60,000 nucleotides of DNA, taken from Takakia lepidozioides (taxonomy: Eukaryota; Streptophyta; Takakiopsida; Takakiales; Takakiaceae). Under the pieces are notes generated by a model. It made no database searches. It saw only the letters and a program-made list of their open reading frames with translations, and had not been told where the DNA came from. The stretch covers positions 13,890,001 through 13,950,000 of the forward strand of contig CM060734.1 of the NCBI GenBank assembly GCA_030704615.1. Direction: 5' to 3'. Shown here in pieces: positions 1 to 12,124 of the stretch. The position numbers were made by a program, and so were the translations under genes. Numbering within the stretch: position 1 is the stretch's first letter; every line of letters begins with the position of its first letter.

Positions 1-1133
1 CTCATCATTTCGAAAATCTAAGGGCTTGTTCTGTCTGCAAGGTAATGTCATCGGCCTCAAAGACCATCCTCAGGTCCTCCTTTGCAAGGATGCGTGCGAT
101 TCCGGAACAGGGACGACTGCCCTTATGGAGGCTTCGATTATGCAATGTATTCGGCCCCACATCGGGAGGACATAGTTATATGGTACACAGATTACACAGA
201 AGATACTGGTTCGAATGTGGAAACATTGTCCGCTTGAGTATATCCCAGGCCATACGCCTTCGAGCGGGGTGATGGGGGGGGGGGGGGTGAGATCTTGTCT
301 GAGGACGGTCCCGTGGCTCCTGAGATCCTTGATTCCGATTTTCCCAGCTACAACGGGCACCCATGCAGAAGAATGCGAACTGCTATGTGTTGCGGTTGGA
401 ACTGCGCCAGTGGACGTGGTGGACTCCATCGAGAGACTTTACTCCTGAAGGAGTGCCGCTCCTCTTCTCCTTGTATGGGGGACATTCGCATTGGTGGGAC
501 GACGAAAACGTGAAGAGTTCCATATTCGATGTGGTGGTATGATTGAAGGGCACGACATTGTGGTGAACATCAACAGGGGGCGGTACAACGGCTGCAATCC
601 AGTTTACCTGAGGAGCCGATGACCTCATGAGCTAGTTCTCAGAGCAGTCGAAGCCATTGACAACGTGACTTGTATTCAGAAGGCACAGGGCTAAAGATTG
701 TTTGCACAATCGGCAAGTAGAGTGCTTCAAATGCAATCATGTGGATCAATAAAAAACCCCATTGTGCCCTCTTTTTTTTTTGTTCGATTCTGTATCCATC
801 GTTCCAGAATGCATCATTCCTCATTTGCGTTTGGGATGGGGATTGTGGGTGGATTTTGCAAGTGGCTGGTGGCTGAAATGGGCCCCCATTGTACAAGATA
901 GAAGTACCACCCTACCATTCGCAAAACATTGCATTCAATATGTAATTCTAAAAAACATTGCCGAACCTCCTTCATCGGGAGGTCCGTCTCCCCCTATGAC
1001 CGTGACCCCTAAACCCTATTCCTGCGGAACACTCATTCTCGGAAAATAGCAGGCTCATGTTTTTTCGACACTACGACTCTGCTCATGGCTCATGGCTCAT
1101 GATGAAATAGCACACCCCCCGGGATGGATTGCA
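1..1133. other. Unrecognised DNA, no gene supported
   Basis: Only short open frames on both strands, none with a recognisable motif. There is a 14-base G run at 274-287. At about 1081-1103 the motif CTCATGG is repeated three times; the same motif in both orientations bounds the candidate element near 28130-29552, so this may be a stray end of that family. Nothing else can be said. Confidence 0.5.
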
Positions 1134-3044
1134 TTGCATTTCTGTGTATCTTGGACAGCAGAAGGCCAGGTTGGAAACCTACAACAGGGATGACTGTTAG
1201 ACCGAGTGTCTGGGGACCTGAGGCCAGCAATGAGCAATGGTGGTGACAAAAGTATACATGAGGATTCAGCTGGTTTGGACTATCTCTGCATGGAGACACG
1301 ACAGCCACTGTGACTGAAAAGGAGAGGGATCGGATCCTACAACGAGCCAAAGAGGTTCAAGTGGGATGGGACACACCTGCTACGGAGTGTGGGAGGTATG
1401 CGAGTGAGGATTGTGCCTCACCCAACACAGCGGCAACGGTTAGTGCGCATGCCCATGAGGAGAGTGGGGCATTTTGGGGTGCGACGCATCATAGTCTACT
1501 GCAGGGGCAATATTGGTGGCGTGGTGGTATGCACATAGAGGTGCAACAATTTGTGGATGGTGCATGGGTGTGTGACAGTGGTGTGTGCTTCATTCCAACG
1601 CACCTACACCACAATTGCACCCTACTTCCGATATGGGATTGGGCCACAGGTGGAGTCTAGACTTGCAGGGCATTTGCCACTGACCATGCGCCACAACAAG
1701 TACGTGTGGTGATGGTGGAGCACTTCTCCAAGTGGATCGAATTGGTTCCATTGCATGATAAGGCTAGTGAGGGGGGCTGGCGTATGCATTCTTGGATTGT
1801 GTACTTAGACAATTCGGTGCTCTAGCTGAGGTAGCGTATCACGGATCAGAGGAGAGAGTTCTTGGGGGAGTTTCAGGCGTTGTGTGACAAGGCCTTGATA
1901 GACCACCGCCACCACTTCTCGGATCATCCTGAGGCCGATGCTTGGCGGAGAGGGTTGTGCAAATGGTTAAGAGGGGTTGTTTGCGCAAGGATGGATTGCA
2001 AAGGGACATCTTGAGATTGTGACCTTCAGCTACCCTGGTTAGCATGGGCTACAGGTTCAGCAAGTAAGCATCACTTGACTCGTTGCTCACTTATTTCCTT
2101 CTCTTTGGTGAGGCTAGATTTGCCTGCATCTATTCGCAGGGAGTTGCAATAGTCCTCAATTTGACGATCCGGACATGTGGGGCACGTGCATGAGTGGTCA
2201 GTGCGCGGAGTTGTTCAAGAAAGTCATGCCCATGCTTTCGAGAACCTTGCCCTTTGCACAACATCGTGATACGTTGAGGTATGAACCATACGTGGTGGGG
2301 CTATCATCCAGGGGTTCGGAGATTTCACCCTGGTGAACTATGTTTATCTGCCAGCAAGGACTGCTCCAACAACCCTGGATGTGACGGCAGGATGTGTTAT
2401 TCTGAGGGTTCGAGAGGTATTGCCCTTAGGCGTCCTGATCTTGGAGGGTCGGGATGGCATGACGTGGAAAGACCATGTGTGTAATTGCGCGCCATGTCAC
2501 CTTCCAAATGTCGATGGCGAATTGACCAAAACCTGGCAGTGGTTACCTGCAAGTTTGAGGTGCATGTGTGTGGGTTGCTAGAGGGGCAGCCACCATGCTG
2601 GTGTGTGATCGATGCTCTAGAGGTTGGCATAGGGATGCTTGACTCCACCTCTTGAGATGGTTCCTGTGGGGTGGTTATGTCGCATTGCATTGGATAGTGG
2701 GAGTGGATACAAACCATGGAAGGCTAAAGAAATGCAAGGTCAAGCTACTAGGAGACCAACACATGAGATCCTGGCTCAAGTTCACAGATTGCAAGACGGC
2801 GACTAACGATGGGGCTACTCTTGTACCCGGCCTCTTGGTCTATAGAGTTTGAGTATAATAGGGACAGTGATAGAGGACTTAGTACGGCTGGGTTGTGGCT
2901 ATTACATCTTGTAGCTATCTGGATTAGAGGGACCTAACCACCAACTAAGGGGCGGCGATGTGGCAGACTACTTTCTTGTGCATATATGTGGTGGTGTGGT
3001 TTGGACAGCGATGTAGTTGTGTAGCGATACGTATGCGCACGACA
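1134..3044 (+). pseudogene. Copy C: decayed 3' end of the MTase-type Ty3/gypsy element
   Basis: The segment lines up by eye with the pol end of elements A and B: the spacer after RNase H (about 1134-1300), the integrase zinc-binding region (1440-1600, with the QYWWRG stretch), the integrase core, the post-integrase GRVILRVREV-like region (2390-2430) and the PHD finger (about 2555-2690). Many insertions, deletions and stops break it, and no frame survives beyond about 110 codons. The 3' untranslated tail follows, then a purine-rich tract near 2945-2960 and a short version of the terminal block ending in GCGCACGACA at 3044, the same last bases as copies A and B. No X-type LTR block and no target duplication are visible. 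It is clearly older than B. Confidence 0.8.
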
Positions 3045-4745
3045 TACATAATGAATTACACGTCTTACTCCATGATTATATCACTCATCAATCTTGCATC
3101 CAAATTGCGCCAGAGATCAGAAGATTAATATAAATCCCAAGGGAATAATAAGAATGAAATGGGAACACTCACCTGGGACAATGGCAGCCAACATGAAATG
3201 GTCTTTTTTATTGAAAAGATACGGAGGATGTTGTAGTTCACCATGGTCACCGGCCAAGTGGACTGACTAATGACTGGAAAAGTAGGGGGTTCACCCCATC
3301 CGAGGAGAAGCCGAGGTGGACATGTCGGGGGTCCTCTAAGAGAAAAAGGCCACATCTCTTCAGTATGCCTCCATGCTTGTGAATCTTGTGGCCCGCACAC
3401 CTTTCCCGGGGGGCTCCGATGCGAGGCGTGCCATCTCATCAGAACAGCCAATGCGGGGGTTCGGTACTATGCCTTCAATCGCGGGATGATCGGAAAGTAA
3501 TGCATTTTCTAGGATGAAATACCCCACGTCCCCACATGTATGTAATCATCCCATTAGCACACATAATACAACACCCTTATGTCTTTCCCTTTATGCACCA
3601 TCTCCCTCATTAGGAAAATAATGATAAAACTGAACGTCACTAATATTATTCACTCCTTCCAAAGCCACAATCAGATCTTGCATGAGTACTACTCTCTAAA
3701 CCCTAAACTTTGTGGAATACACTTTATATGCATTGAGAAGATTAAAGAAAATAATTTCCATGTGAGGGGGAATGGCGTTCGTTTATATCTGCGTGGTACT
3801 TTTTCCCTTGGACATCATCCCGATATCGGTCTTTCTTGCACTTTGGACACTTGGTCCAAACGCGAATCATCTCCGTAGTATAGGGTTTTTATCACATGGA
3901 CATGCATGATGAAAATCTTATAGGCCATCCCCACACAGTCCAAGACTTCGCGCGCCTCTTTCCGCGACCATGGAATCTTGGGTTTCAAGTGTGGAGCAAG
4001 GATATAGTGCACAATAGTTCGCATTATGGCAGTCATCCCAACATTAGTTATGCCAAATCAAATTTGAAGATTGAGCAAAAGTAAGATTGTGTTGAAAGTC
4101 CACTCACTTTCGCCCTTCGTACAAGGGAGTTCTCGCCTCCCTCTCCATGTCATTTGAGGGGGCCATATCCGGATCATCGATTGGCCGAGTTTCCTCTCCA
4201 TCAGATGCATCAGCGCCCACATGATGCATTAAGAGATCCTCCATGGCTTGCACATCCTCCTGGTTAATTCCATCCTCATTGTTGTTTCACTGTCACTGTC
4301 ACTATATCGTCATTCATCGTCAGTACGTGGGTGGTGGGGTGGTAACGTCTCGCCCACCTGATGTACTTGGGTTGTTTTCGGATGGGGTGCCAAGAGAAAG
4401 GACCTGGAAGGGAGGGACAAAGTCCTGATATGAACAAATGAACATACGGGCATATATTATAATGTGTCCTTGCAACCATACAACTTATTATAAGCGAAAT
4501 GCAAACAACAACCTTCAATGTGTGCATGCATCAAATATGTCATTCAGTAATTACATGTATGTGCGCAACGTCATGCATGCAAAGTTTCAAACCTTAAAAA
4601 AATCATTTGCCCCCCCAAGGACGCGTTCACCTTATCAACCAATTTTGTTTATTAATGTGAAAGAAAATCCTCTCATGCCATTGCACCCATCAAACGGATG
4701 TGGCTCAAGCTTCACTTTTTCCCACATGTGCTTAAAATATGTGTG
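3045..4745. other. Unrecognised DNA
   Basis: No open frame here has a recognisable motif; the longest are near 100 codons and lie in several frames. A stretch at about 4597-4650 (A run, then CATTTGCCC and a CAACCAATTTTG end) recurs imperfectly at about 4936-4990 inside the candidate MITE. I see no RNA gene or clear transposon end. Confidence 0.4.
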
Positions 4746-5284
4746 CAGAGAGATGACTCCGGCTTGCAACCGGCGTAACTAAGAGCCACTTCACCTTGCG
4801 GCTACTGCCCCCTTTCGGGGGTGGGCCCTATAAAGCTAGGGGGGTGCCGGAGGCACCCGGGGGGACCTAGGGTAGGTGGTTTGGGGAGGGTACCCCAGGG
4901 GGCATATGTGTGCAACACCTGTGCAAAGATTCAATAGAAAAAAAAAAAAACATTTGCCTCCCCAACGACGCACTCACCCTTGAACCAATTTTGAATTAAA
5001 TCGAATTTAAAATAAATATTTGCATTTAGAAAATATAGGATTGCGGTTTTGAGGGGCGTAATGATTTTATTTTTTGCTCTATTTTGTTCTGTGACCTCGG
5101 GGTTTGCACCACTACATCCATGCAAAACATTGGACCCAAAAATTAAGAAAATAATAAATAAATAAAAATAAAAATAAAAATCTAGGGTCACTTTTGCAAA
5201 ACTCTATATGAATAGTGCATGAAGTTGAAGATAACTCAACTTTGGAGTTTAGTTACGCCGGCTTCGGCCGGAGTCTTCTCTCTG
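4746..5284. mobile_element. Candidate MITE with about 35-bp terminal inverted repeats
   Basis: The left edge (4746-4782) begins CAGAGAGATGACTCCGGC and runs on to GGCGTAACTAA. The right edge (5248-5284), read inward on the minus strand, begins CAGAGAGAAGACTCCGGC and also runs on to GGCGTAACTAA. This is an imperfect inverted repeat of about 35 bp bounding 539 bp without a coding frame. Each edge also holds a small self-complementary CCGGC/GCCGG core. No target duplication is obvious, so the exact ends are uncertain. The interior holds a poly-A run near 4938 and GC-rich hairpins near 4800-4870. Confidence 0.45.
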
Positions 5285-5507
5285 GACCATAGTAGGGAAA
5301 CAAGTCCACCATGCTGTTGCTCCCACGAGAAACCATAATATCATTGACCGTGAATAAACCCCAAACCATAGCAAGATCAGTAGCGGCTCTCACAACATAC
5401 CGTCTACCCCAATACTCAAACTCCACATTCTCTCGGATGGGGGTAGGAGGGTCGAGATGATTCCCCCAACAAAGGGCCGCAACACTTTGTGCAGAACCCC
5501 ACCAAGA

Positions 5508-6170
5508 TCACTCCGGAATGGATTGATGAGCTGCAGGCCTTATATGTCCCGACCCCCTGCCCTCAAGGCAAAGGGCCGCGACAGCTGTTGTCTCTTCCTC
5601 GTCTATTTCCACTAGTGACTCTGGTACTGAGGTACAAAGAGAGTTGCTAACCGAGGACATAGCATGCACTAACTGTAATGGAATGAGAGGAAGGAAACTT
5701 GTGGGAATTTCCTGTGCAAAGTAAAATGACGGCGGTCGTTCTGGATCCGCAATGACGCCTTTGGGAGCCGCTAAAGGACGTCCTTCAATCCAAGTGATGT
5801 CGTGTATGGTGGGCGCCACGTCCAACTGCCCGTTGGTGATCAATTCGGTGATTAGTGTTGCCTCACTCTCACTGCGACTGCTGTAAAATCTAGGTGGACA
5901 AATGTAGGTGATAGTAGTGTTCGAGTGAGGTAGGCGTTCCTCTACCTCCAGATAATCTTCTAAACCACACCCAAACAGCCAACACATCCAGTCAAATGGA
6001 AGATCAATAAAACTCTTTTTGCTCAAATAGGAGGTGGCCTCCCCAGACTTTCGAATAGTGGGAAGAGGACGATGGAAATCGATGCCTTCGTCCGCGATGG
6101 TGCGACACAAAGGGCAGCACCCGAAATATGCCACTTGCCAGGCGAGATGTGCCTCTAGCGAGGATTGCAC
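5508..6170 (-). CDS. Unrecognised 220-codon open frame, possible last exon
   Basis: I do not recognise this protein. The translation looks protein-like rather than random: mixed composition, a CCPLCRTI cysteine pair near residues 18-21, a Trp/Phe-rich stretch near residues 58-70 and an acidic segment (EIDEEE) near residue 195. The frame stays open upstream of the nominal start. A pyrimidine-rich tract ending in CTTTTTCAG lies just upstream on the minus strand (about 6222-6235), as for a splice acceptor, so this may be the last exon of a spliced gene. The predicted start at 6170 (GTG) is then not meaningful. No transposon ends flank it closely. It could also be a relic of an unknown mobile element. 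Confidence 0.35.
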   Translation of the reverse strand: MQSSLEAHLAWQVAYFGCCPLCRTIADEGIDFHRPLPTIRKSGEATSYLSKKSFIDLPFDWMCWLFGCGLEDYLEVEERLPHSNTTITYICPPRFYSSRSESEATLITELITNGQLDVAPTIHDITWIEGRPLAAPKGVIADPERPPSFYFAQEIPTSFLPLIPLQLVHAMSSVSNSLCTSVPESLVEIDEEETTAVAALCLEGRGSGHIRPAAHQSIPE

Positions 6171-6239
6171 ATTGAGATTCCCTAAGAAGGGAGGTTGGCA
6201 GCACCCGGGCCAACGTGTATTAAACCCTGAAAAAGGAAG

Positions 6240-7728
6240 AGATGGGGGCAGTGAGAGCCTTGTCCCCCAATGGCCCTACTTTGGCCGAAATCCAGTACCC
6301 TCGATACTCTTCGGCGATGTCCAATATGCGGCCCCGCATCAACCTGCAAACTACAATTGCATCTTCGGTTCGCACTTCGCCGGATCAGGTGCCGGAAATA
6401 ACACGGTAAAGACCCACCACGCGTGCCTCAAATGACAAGTAAAAATGATGGGCTTCCATATGATCGGTGGCCATGATGCAGCTTCATGATTGCCATGGCG
6501 TTAGTAATTTCAATGAACACTGATCCAAACATCCTCATGCAAGAGCTTCTAATCTTCATGCGCATGGGGTTTCTCAATCTCCACCTGATGGAGTAAGATC
6601 ATGAATAAACAATAAAGTATTGCATAGAAACAAATCAGGACGAGAACACATTTGTTAGTCCGTCCATAACAATTTGGAGAAGTCTTGACTATTCACTTAC
6701 CCCCCGGTAGACGCACCATTTATATGACGAGCCCTGAGCGCGCGTGTTCAGGGTGACGACATATTAGTCTAGGGGGGTCGTGGTAAGTTGCGGTGTAGGT
6801 TGGGCTCACTGAACCGCCTACCCGACTGCGGTTAGTGCAGGGGGTCCATGGTCGTACATGGTGGCTATGATCACTATCTAAGTCCTACCAGCAAAGAGAA
6901 ATCATGTACTCCTCTTCACAGGGCAAGTTTGCGTTTCTAAGTCCTACGGTATCCTACAATCTACTCAGTAACTGCCTTCCAAGTCTTTGTGTTTTATTGT
7001 CTAATTCCTATTGCCTAGGCCCCCGAGCCGCCTGTAGCCGAGACATGTTTTAATCCCTTCACAAGGCACCTGCTGAGCCTAGGAAGAAGAGGGAAAATCT
7101 TCCTCTCCCAATGCCCCTCCTTTACCGAGTGCTTAAGTTCAAGTCATCTGATGGGAAGGGCAACGCTTCCTACCCCAGTGCCTAAAATACTTGTCTTAAA
7201 ATGAGTGGCCAAAATACCTATCATAATCCAATAGGTTCACCAAGTTCAATAAGGTAGTTCTAAGCCCCTCAAACTAATAAGTTCAATCAGTTTAACAACG
7301 CCTTCAGGCTATAACGTGCACCACGTACATCTATCCTATTTAAGTAATTCGCAAATCAGAAGAGCGAATGGAAAATAAAAGAAATTCAGAAATCAGGAAA
7401 AATACCTCCCCTATGGGAAATCATGTGGGGAATCCAAAGATATCTTTGGTGCCTAAAAATGCCATTGGGAACCATGTGGGAACCCAATGAGAACCGAAGA
7501 ACACCCGGGAACCATTCCCTGCCGCGGGGAACTGTTGCGGCCCTATCGGATGAATGAATCTCGTTGAGAGCTCATCCATGCCACTACATTCGTTAGTCCA
7601 GAACATGCATGCGTAAATAATAAAATAAACCACTGGTGGGTCCAAGCCAGATTTCACCCCTTTACATTATTTAAGGTGCTGGTGTGCGCTTTCCCTCCGT
7701 GGAAAAAGTCATCCTCTACCTTGGGCTC
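6240..7728. other. Unrecognised DNA
   Basis: No supported gene. The open frames are short and overlap on both strands. If the primer-binding-site-like motif at 7729-7741 is real, the lower part of this stretch would be the start of the interior of a minus-strand retroelement, but no Gag or Pol similarity is visible in it. Confidence 0.35.
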
Positions 7729-9120
7729 TGATACAAAGATGCACTATAGCCGAGTTTTTAGGACAAAGTACTTTCTCTCCTCCTTTGTCTCTCAAGGTCT
7801 CCGCCTCTAGCTCACTGCTCACAGGCCTGCTTGGCTCTCTCTTGGAGTCATAAGAATGCTCCCCTCCAAGGCTACGTCCTCCCAAAATCCTAGATTTTAT
7901 CTACCATTGGCGCAGTAGATAATGGCTCCTAACCCTTAGAGGGGTATAAATTGAATCTACTAGCTAAAGGTAAGAATACCCCCCTTTAAGGGAATTTGCA
8001 GACGCATTGCCTGCTGGGTAAAACGCCCCGCCACGTGGCGGGGCGCAGCTCCGCGCATAGCAGTCCAAGTCGTGGACCGCTGCGGTTAACGTCGGCGTCC
8101 GCGGTCCCGCCTCAGCTTTTGGTTATCCATGCGGGTAAAGACCCGCCTCTGCTCGCACGCTTCAGGGCCCTCACGCCTGAGCCACGCGGCTGATGTACTT
8201 GATCTTAGTACGACTTAAGGTCAGCGTTGGGGCCCCGCTCCCCATACGTCGTGGCTGGGCCACGGCTGCCTCCACGCTTTTAGTAATCGAGTGCCTACTC
8301 TCTAGGCGCAACACCCGGGCTGCTCGCGACCTTGGGGCAGCTGCTGTCAAGGGAAATGAGCTCGCCCAAACCCCTAGACAAAAAAATTACAACCCACCCT
8401 CCCCTAGGCCTCCATGGCTTGCTAGTGGGGGGGGGGGGTTAACACATAGTGGCCTTATAGTGGCCTTATATCATAGATCCAGCCTACTGGCCTACCTTTG
8501 CCAAAGTTGGCTATATTTCAAATTAGTAATCAAACACAAAGATTCTTTCTTCAAACAATTCAAATACAAGCCTCTATTGGTACCTTTTCCAATAGGCTAT
8601 GGGGTTCTTCTCCTTGTCAATTCTAGACATGAAATAGTGGGATTCCACAATGCACTCTCCTCTTTTGAAGAGCCTAAATCAGATTTTCAACTTCAAGCTT
8701 TGCTTGGAAAATAAATGAATCACATACATAAATGGTGAAATGGTAAGATGGGATCAACCTTTCTATGCGAGCGAGAGTGCTGGGATGCTCTATCAACTCA
8801 AGTAATGGTACTCTATGCGGCCTCCACTTGGGCTCTCGTCCATAAGTCCACACCAGCCCCTCCTACTCGTCCTCAAGTCACTTTCATCTACATAAAATTT
8901 CCCTCTTCCTTCACAAATGAAATGGCTCAAAGGCCCACAAGCTAGGCCACTTGCCTTAGCACACAAGAATTCTACCTAACTAGGGAGCTTCAAGCTCCAC
9001 TCCCTAGGATCTAGCCTCCTCAAGCCTCAAACTAACAACACTACAACAACAAGAGGAAACTAAGCAAGAGAAAGAACTAGATGAAGAACAAGGGAAGCCT
9101 TGCCCTTCTTTTATATTGTT
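7729..9120 (-). mobile_element. Possible retroelement LTR/leader with PBS-like motif
   Basis: On the minus strand, 7729-7741 reads TTTGTATCAGAGCCC-like, close to the plant initiator-tRNA-Met primer-binding site (TGGTATCAGAGC). A TATAAAAG motif lies on the same strand near 9108-9118, followed by pyrimidine-rich sequence. Together they suggest an LTR and leader reading toward lower coordinates. I could not find the second LTR, TG/CA ends with a target duplication, or any coding region, so this is only a lead. The part at 8030-8200 is strikingly GC-rich, and 8429-8440 carries a G run. Confidence 0.22.
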
Positions 9121-10039
9121 TTGAGCCTAATAAAACTAATGGAAAATATTCATTAAACTATTGTTTCCTTGGAGGATCTATAATTAATATTCAACATGGA
9201 TGAAAAGACTTAGAGGCAAATGAAAGTTGGCTTTTCATCCATCCAATTGGATGACCAGTTGGCGCGAGTTGTTATTTCATCCATCCAGCTCCTCAAGGCG
9301 AAATCCAGGATTTTTCATCCATCCAAGAAGTAGAAATGCAAATAATAGGCCCCGTGAGTGCCGTCGACTCAATAATTTGGCCCTGCTGCTAATCAGCTCC
9401 ATAAATTACTAAACTTGGTGACAAACTACAATTATATACCCCGTATCAGCCTGTAAATTCTCAGCCCCATCGGTGGTAAAAAGTTGCACTTCTCGCCATT
9501 CGTCGTATTTTCACTACACACAGTTTGTGGTATTTTTGGAAATCAAATCCCTGGTGATGGCTCTTGGGTCTTTGACCCTGCCACTGAGTCATAGGTTGTC
9601 CGGAGTCCCCTCCAGTTTTCCCGCACGGCTAAAAAGTCCACGCTTCGCCGTTTGAAGTCGTTTTGACCTGCTGTCATTCCGATGCGGCCAATTGCTTTGT
9701 TGCGATATTTCATCGCTGTACATGTCGCTTCCACCAATTGCCAAGCTCTCCTCACTGTGTGTTCCTACTAGACTTGAGAGAGAGAGGGGAGAAGAGAGAG
9801 ATCGCAATCTGGGACTGGAATAGTCGTCCTGTATTGTTTGAACAGGATTAACTTGTCGTTTCTGGTACCGAATTGACAGCCTAATCTGCTGCCGATGCAG
9901 CTTCCTACGGTCATCTTGACGCCAGAGTTCCACTCCATGGTCGTCGCAGACACTGTCTAATTTCCTACGTGCTTTACCAACGATTTCTAGACAACTAACA
10001 GACTAACCTGTTTTGGCAGTACAATGCCGAAACCGCTTG
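9121..10039. other. Unrecognised DNA
   Basis: No supported gene. Around 9215-9320 the words CATCCATCC recur several times, distantly reminiscent of the TCCATCC words in the palindromic array that starts near 11085. Overlapping short frames at 9543-9953 on both strands have no recognisable motif. Confidence 0.35.
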
Positions 10040-11080
10040 TCTTATGATCAAAAACGATCTGAAAAGAAAAGTGTACCAATATATGCATCTACACACACCC
10101 CCACGCTAGACCGTACATCTCCTAAAACCATCAAATCCAGCATGGTCACCATAACATCACAAAATGACGGATACTCTTCATCCATCCCACCCAAAACCAT
10201 GGGCACATCCATTCCCATACCTAGGCAACCCCTCCAAGTACCAGGGGCAACCTCACCCCACTCATGGTACACCAATAGAACTACCCGAATCCCTCAACCT
10301 CGTTACACCCCCCCCCCTATACATACATCAGTCACCAGGCCCACCACCTTAGTGATCGATCATCACCCCCTCCACCATTTAATTTTGCCACAGCCTACCT
10401 ACTCGCAAAACCTTGAAACACTTCACCACATCTCCCTCCAAACTGAGTACATCGACCCAGACTAGTATAGGCGTTATTTTTTCCCCGGTAAATCCAAACG
10501 CTATTATCATCACCCTCCCACACCGGATAATCTCTATATAAATGCCTGCCTAGACTTAATATTATTAACGATGCGGCGATATTCATCCTAATCCAAGGCC
10601 CCCCACTATAAATACAATTATTAGCCAACCCCCCACAGATGCACAAGAAAGATATACCCAATACTTCCAACAAAACACCATCTCACTCATACACAGTTAC
10701 CGCCATGTATAGCTAACCATTTCGCTCCATTCTTTTCTGACTGCCAACGCTCTGACCACATAACCACGAGTCCCATCACAACGTTGCAAAGGTTACCCCC
10801 ACTCCCGCATAACTATTTGCCCCCCCCACACTATTTATCCGAAATCCACAACTCTCTCACCTCTTAAATTCCAACACAGGTGTGGTTCATAAGATTCTCG
10901 GAGACCATCTAACCACATCACCCCCATCTGATCAAGCCCATCACCTAATCACCAAAAAATTCCCTTCCTATCCCAAGATATCCTCTCCGCCACACTTCGA
11001 GCCGCCACCCCAATACCCGGATACGACCCTCCCTCAACAACACCGACTCCCCCCGAAATACCCCCCTCTACCCTGGGGAT
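10040..11080. other. C-rich, G-poor strand-biased tract
   Basis: The plus strand is strongly depleted of G and rich in C and A over about 1 kb (for example, 10261-10320 has about 5 G in 60 bases, with a run of C near 10308-10317). A 150-codon frame at 10013-10465 is rich in Pro, Thr, Ser and His; that follows from the composition and I do not call it a gene. The opposite bias (G-rich, C-poor) appears at about 26180-27900, beyond the palindromic array. Confidence 0.45.
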
Positions 11081-11084
11081 GAAA

Positions 11085-11416
11085 TTTGGGTGCCACCTGG
11101 CACACTCTCTCCCCCCGAGACGACTTCATCCAAATGCCCCAAATCGGAAATTCGGCACCGCATTTCCATCCCGGGGATGAAAGTTGGACCTCTTTGGGGA
11201 TGAAAAAGACGGCCAGAGGGATATAAAAGGATGTGAAAGGACGAAAACTGATAAAAAAGTCCGGAAATGGAAAAAAAAAACGGATGAAAATGGTCCAGGA
11301 CGGTTCCATCTGACTTCGCTGGATGGAAATTCGGCGCCGAATATCCATCCAGGTGGATGAAATTGGGATTTCAACCCCCCTGGATGGAAATTTCGGCGCC
11401 GCATTTCCATCCAGGT
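11085..11416. repeat. Palindromic tandem array, left part
   Basis: Contains three copies of a unit whose core is a near-perfect palindrome: GGATGGAAAT, then GGCGCC at the centre, then ATTTCCATCC. Cores are near 11140-11170, 11323-11355 and 11377-11413. Element A is inserted at the right edge; the same array resumes at 22945. The uninterrupted version of the insertion site (CCATCCAGGTGGATGAAATT) is visible in the neighbouring unit near 11345-11364. Confidence 0.8.
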
Positions 11417-11932
11417 TGTCGTGCGCATACATATCGCTACACAACTACATCGCTGTCCAAAACCACACAACACATGTGCACACCACACACTAGTATACCA
11501 CTAGTCTACCACTAGTCCAGCCACTAGTCCAACCACTAGGCTACAACTAGTCAGTCACTAGGCTGCCACTACGCTGCCCACTATGGCAGTCACTAGTCCA
11601 CACAATGATAAAGAAGAAGAATACAAGCACAAGCTCATGCGAGCTCACAAAGCTGAAGCATAAACTCATGCATATATAACCTCATCACTCAAATACAAGT
11701 CAAGCCAAGTGCACCCCACGCCATGGGGAATCCACACTACGGCGCCATAGCTAGGCGCGGTGAGGCTCAACTCGAGAAAGATGAGCCTCCCGCGCTTGCC
11801 GTGAAGATAACCACTCCAGGGCCTAAATCTGCCTTGACCCCTGGATTGACACTTGGGCCAATCCCAAATGTCAATATGTAAAAGCTAGCTATTTCCTAGC
11901 TAGTTTCACACTAGTGGTAAAATAACTTGACA
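11417..11932 (-). repeat. 3' LTR of element A
   Basis: Begins TGTCAAGTTATTTTACC on the minus strand at 11932 and ends GCGCACGACA at 11417: 516 bp with TGTC/GACA ends, directly followed by the AGGT duplication. The first 334 bp (11599-11932, block X) match the 5' LTR. The last 190 bp (11417-11606, block D) have no counterpart in the 5' LTR but are repeated exactly just inside this LTR at 11935-12124. Block D is full of CTAGTGG-type short repeats. Confidence 0.8.
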
Positions 11933-11934
11933 GC

Positions 11935-12124
11935 TGTCGTGCGCATACATATCGCTACACAACTACATCGCTGTCCAAAACCACACAACACATGTGCACA
12001 CCACACACTAGTATACCACTAGTCTACCACTAGTCCAGCCACTAGTCCAACCACTAGGCTACAACTAGTCAGTCACTAGGCTGCCACTACGCTGCCCACT
12101 ATGGCAGTCACTAGTCCACACAAT
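11935..12124 (-). repeat. Inner copy of terminal block D
   Basis: Identical by eye to 11417-11606. It ends in GCACGACA and is separated from the TGTCAAG start of the 3' LTR by two bases (gc). The arrangement CA-gc-TG resembles an LTR-LTR junction. Copy B shows the same D-X-D order with most of X deleted, so the arrangement was inherited rather than formed at this site. Confidence 0.75.
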
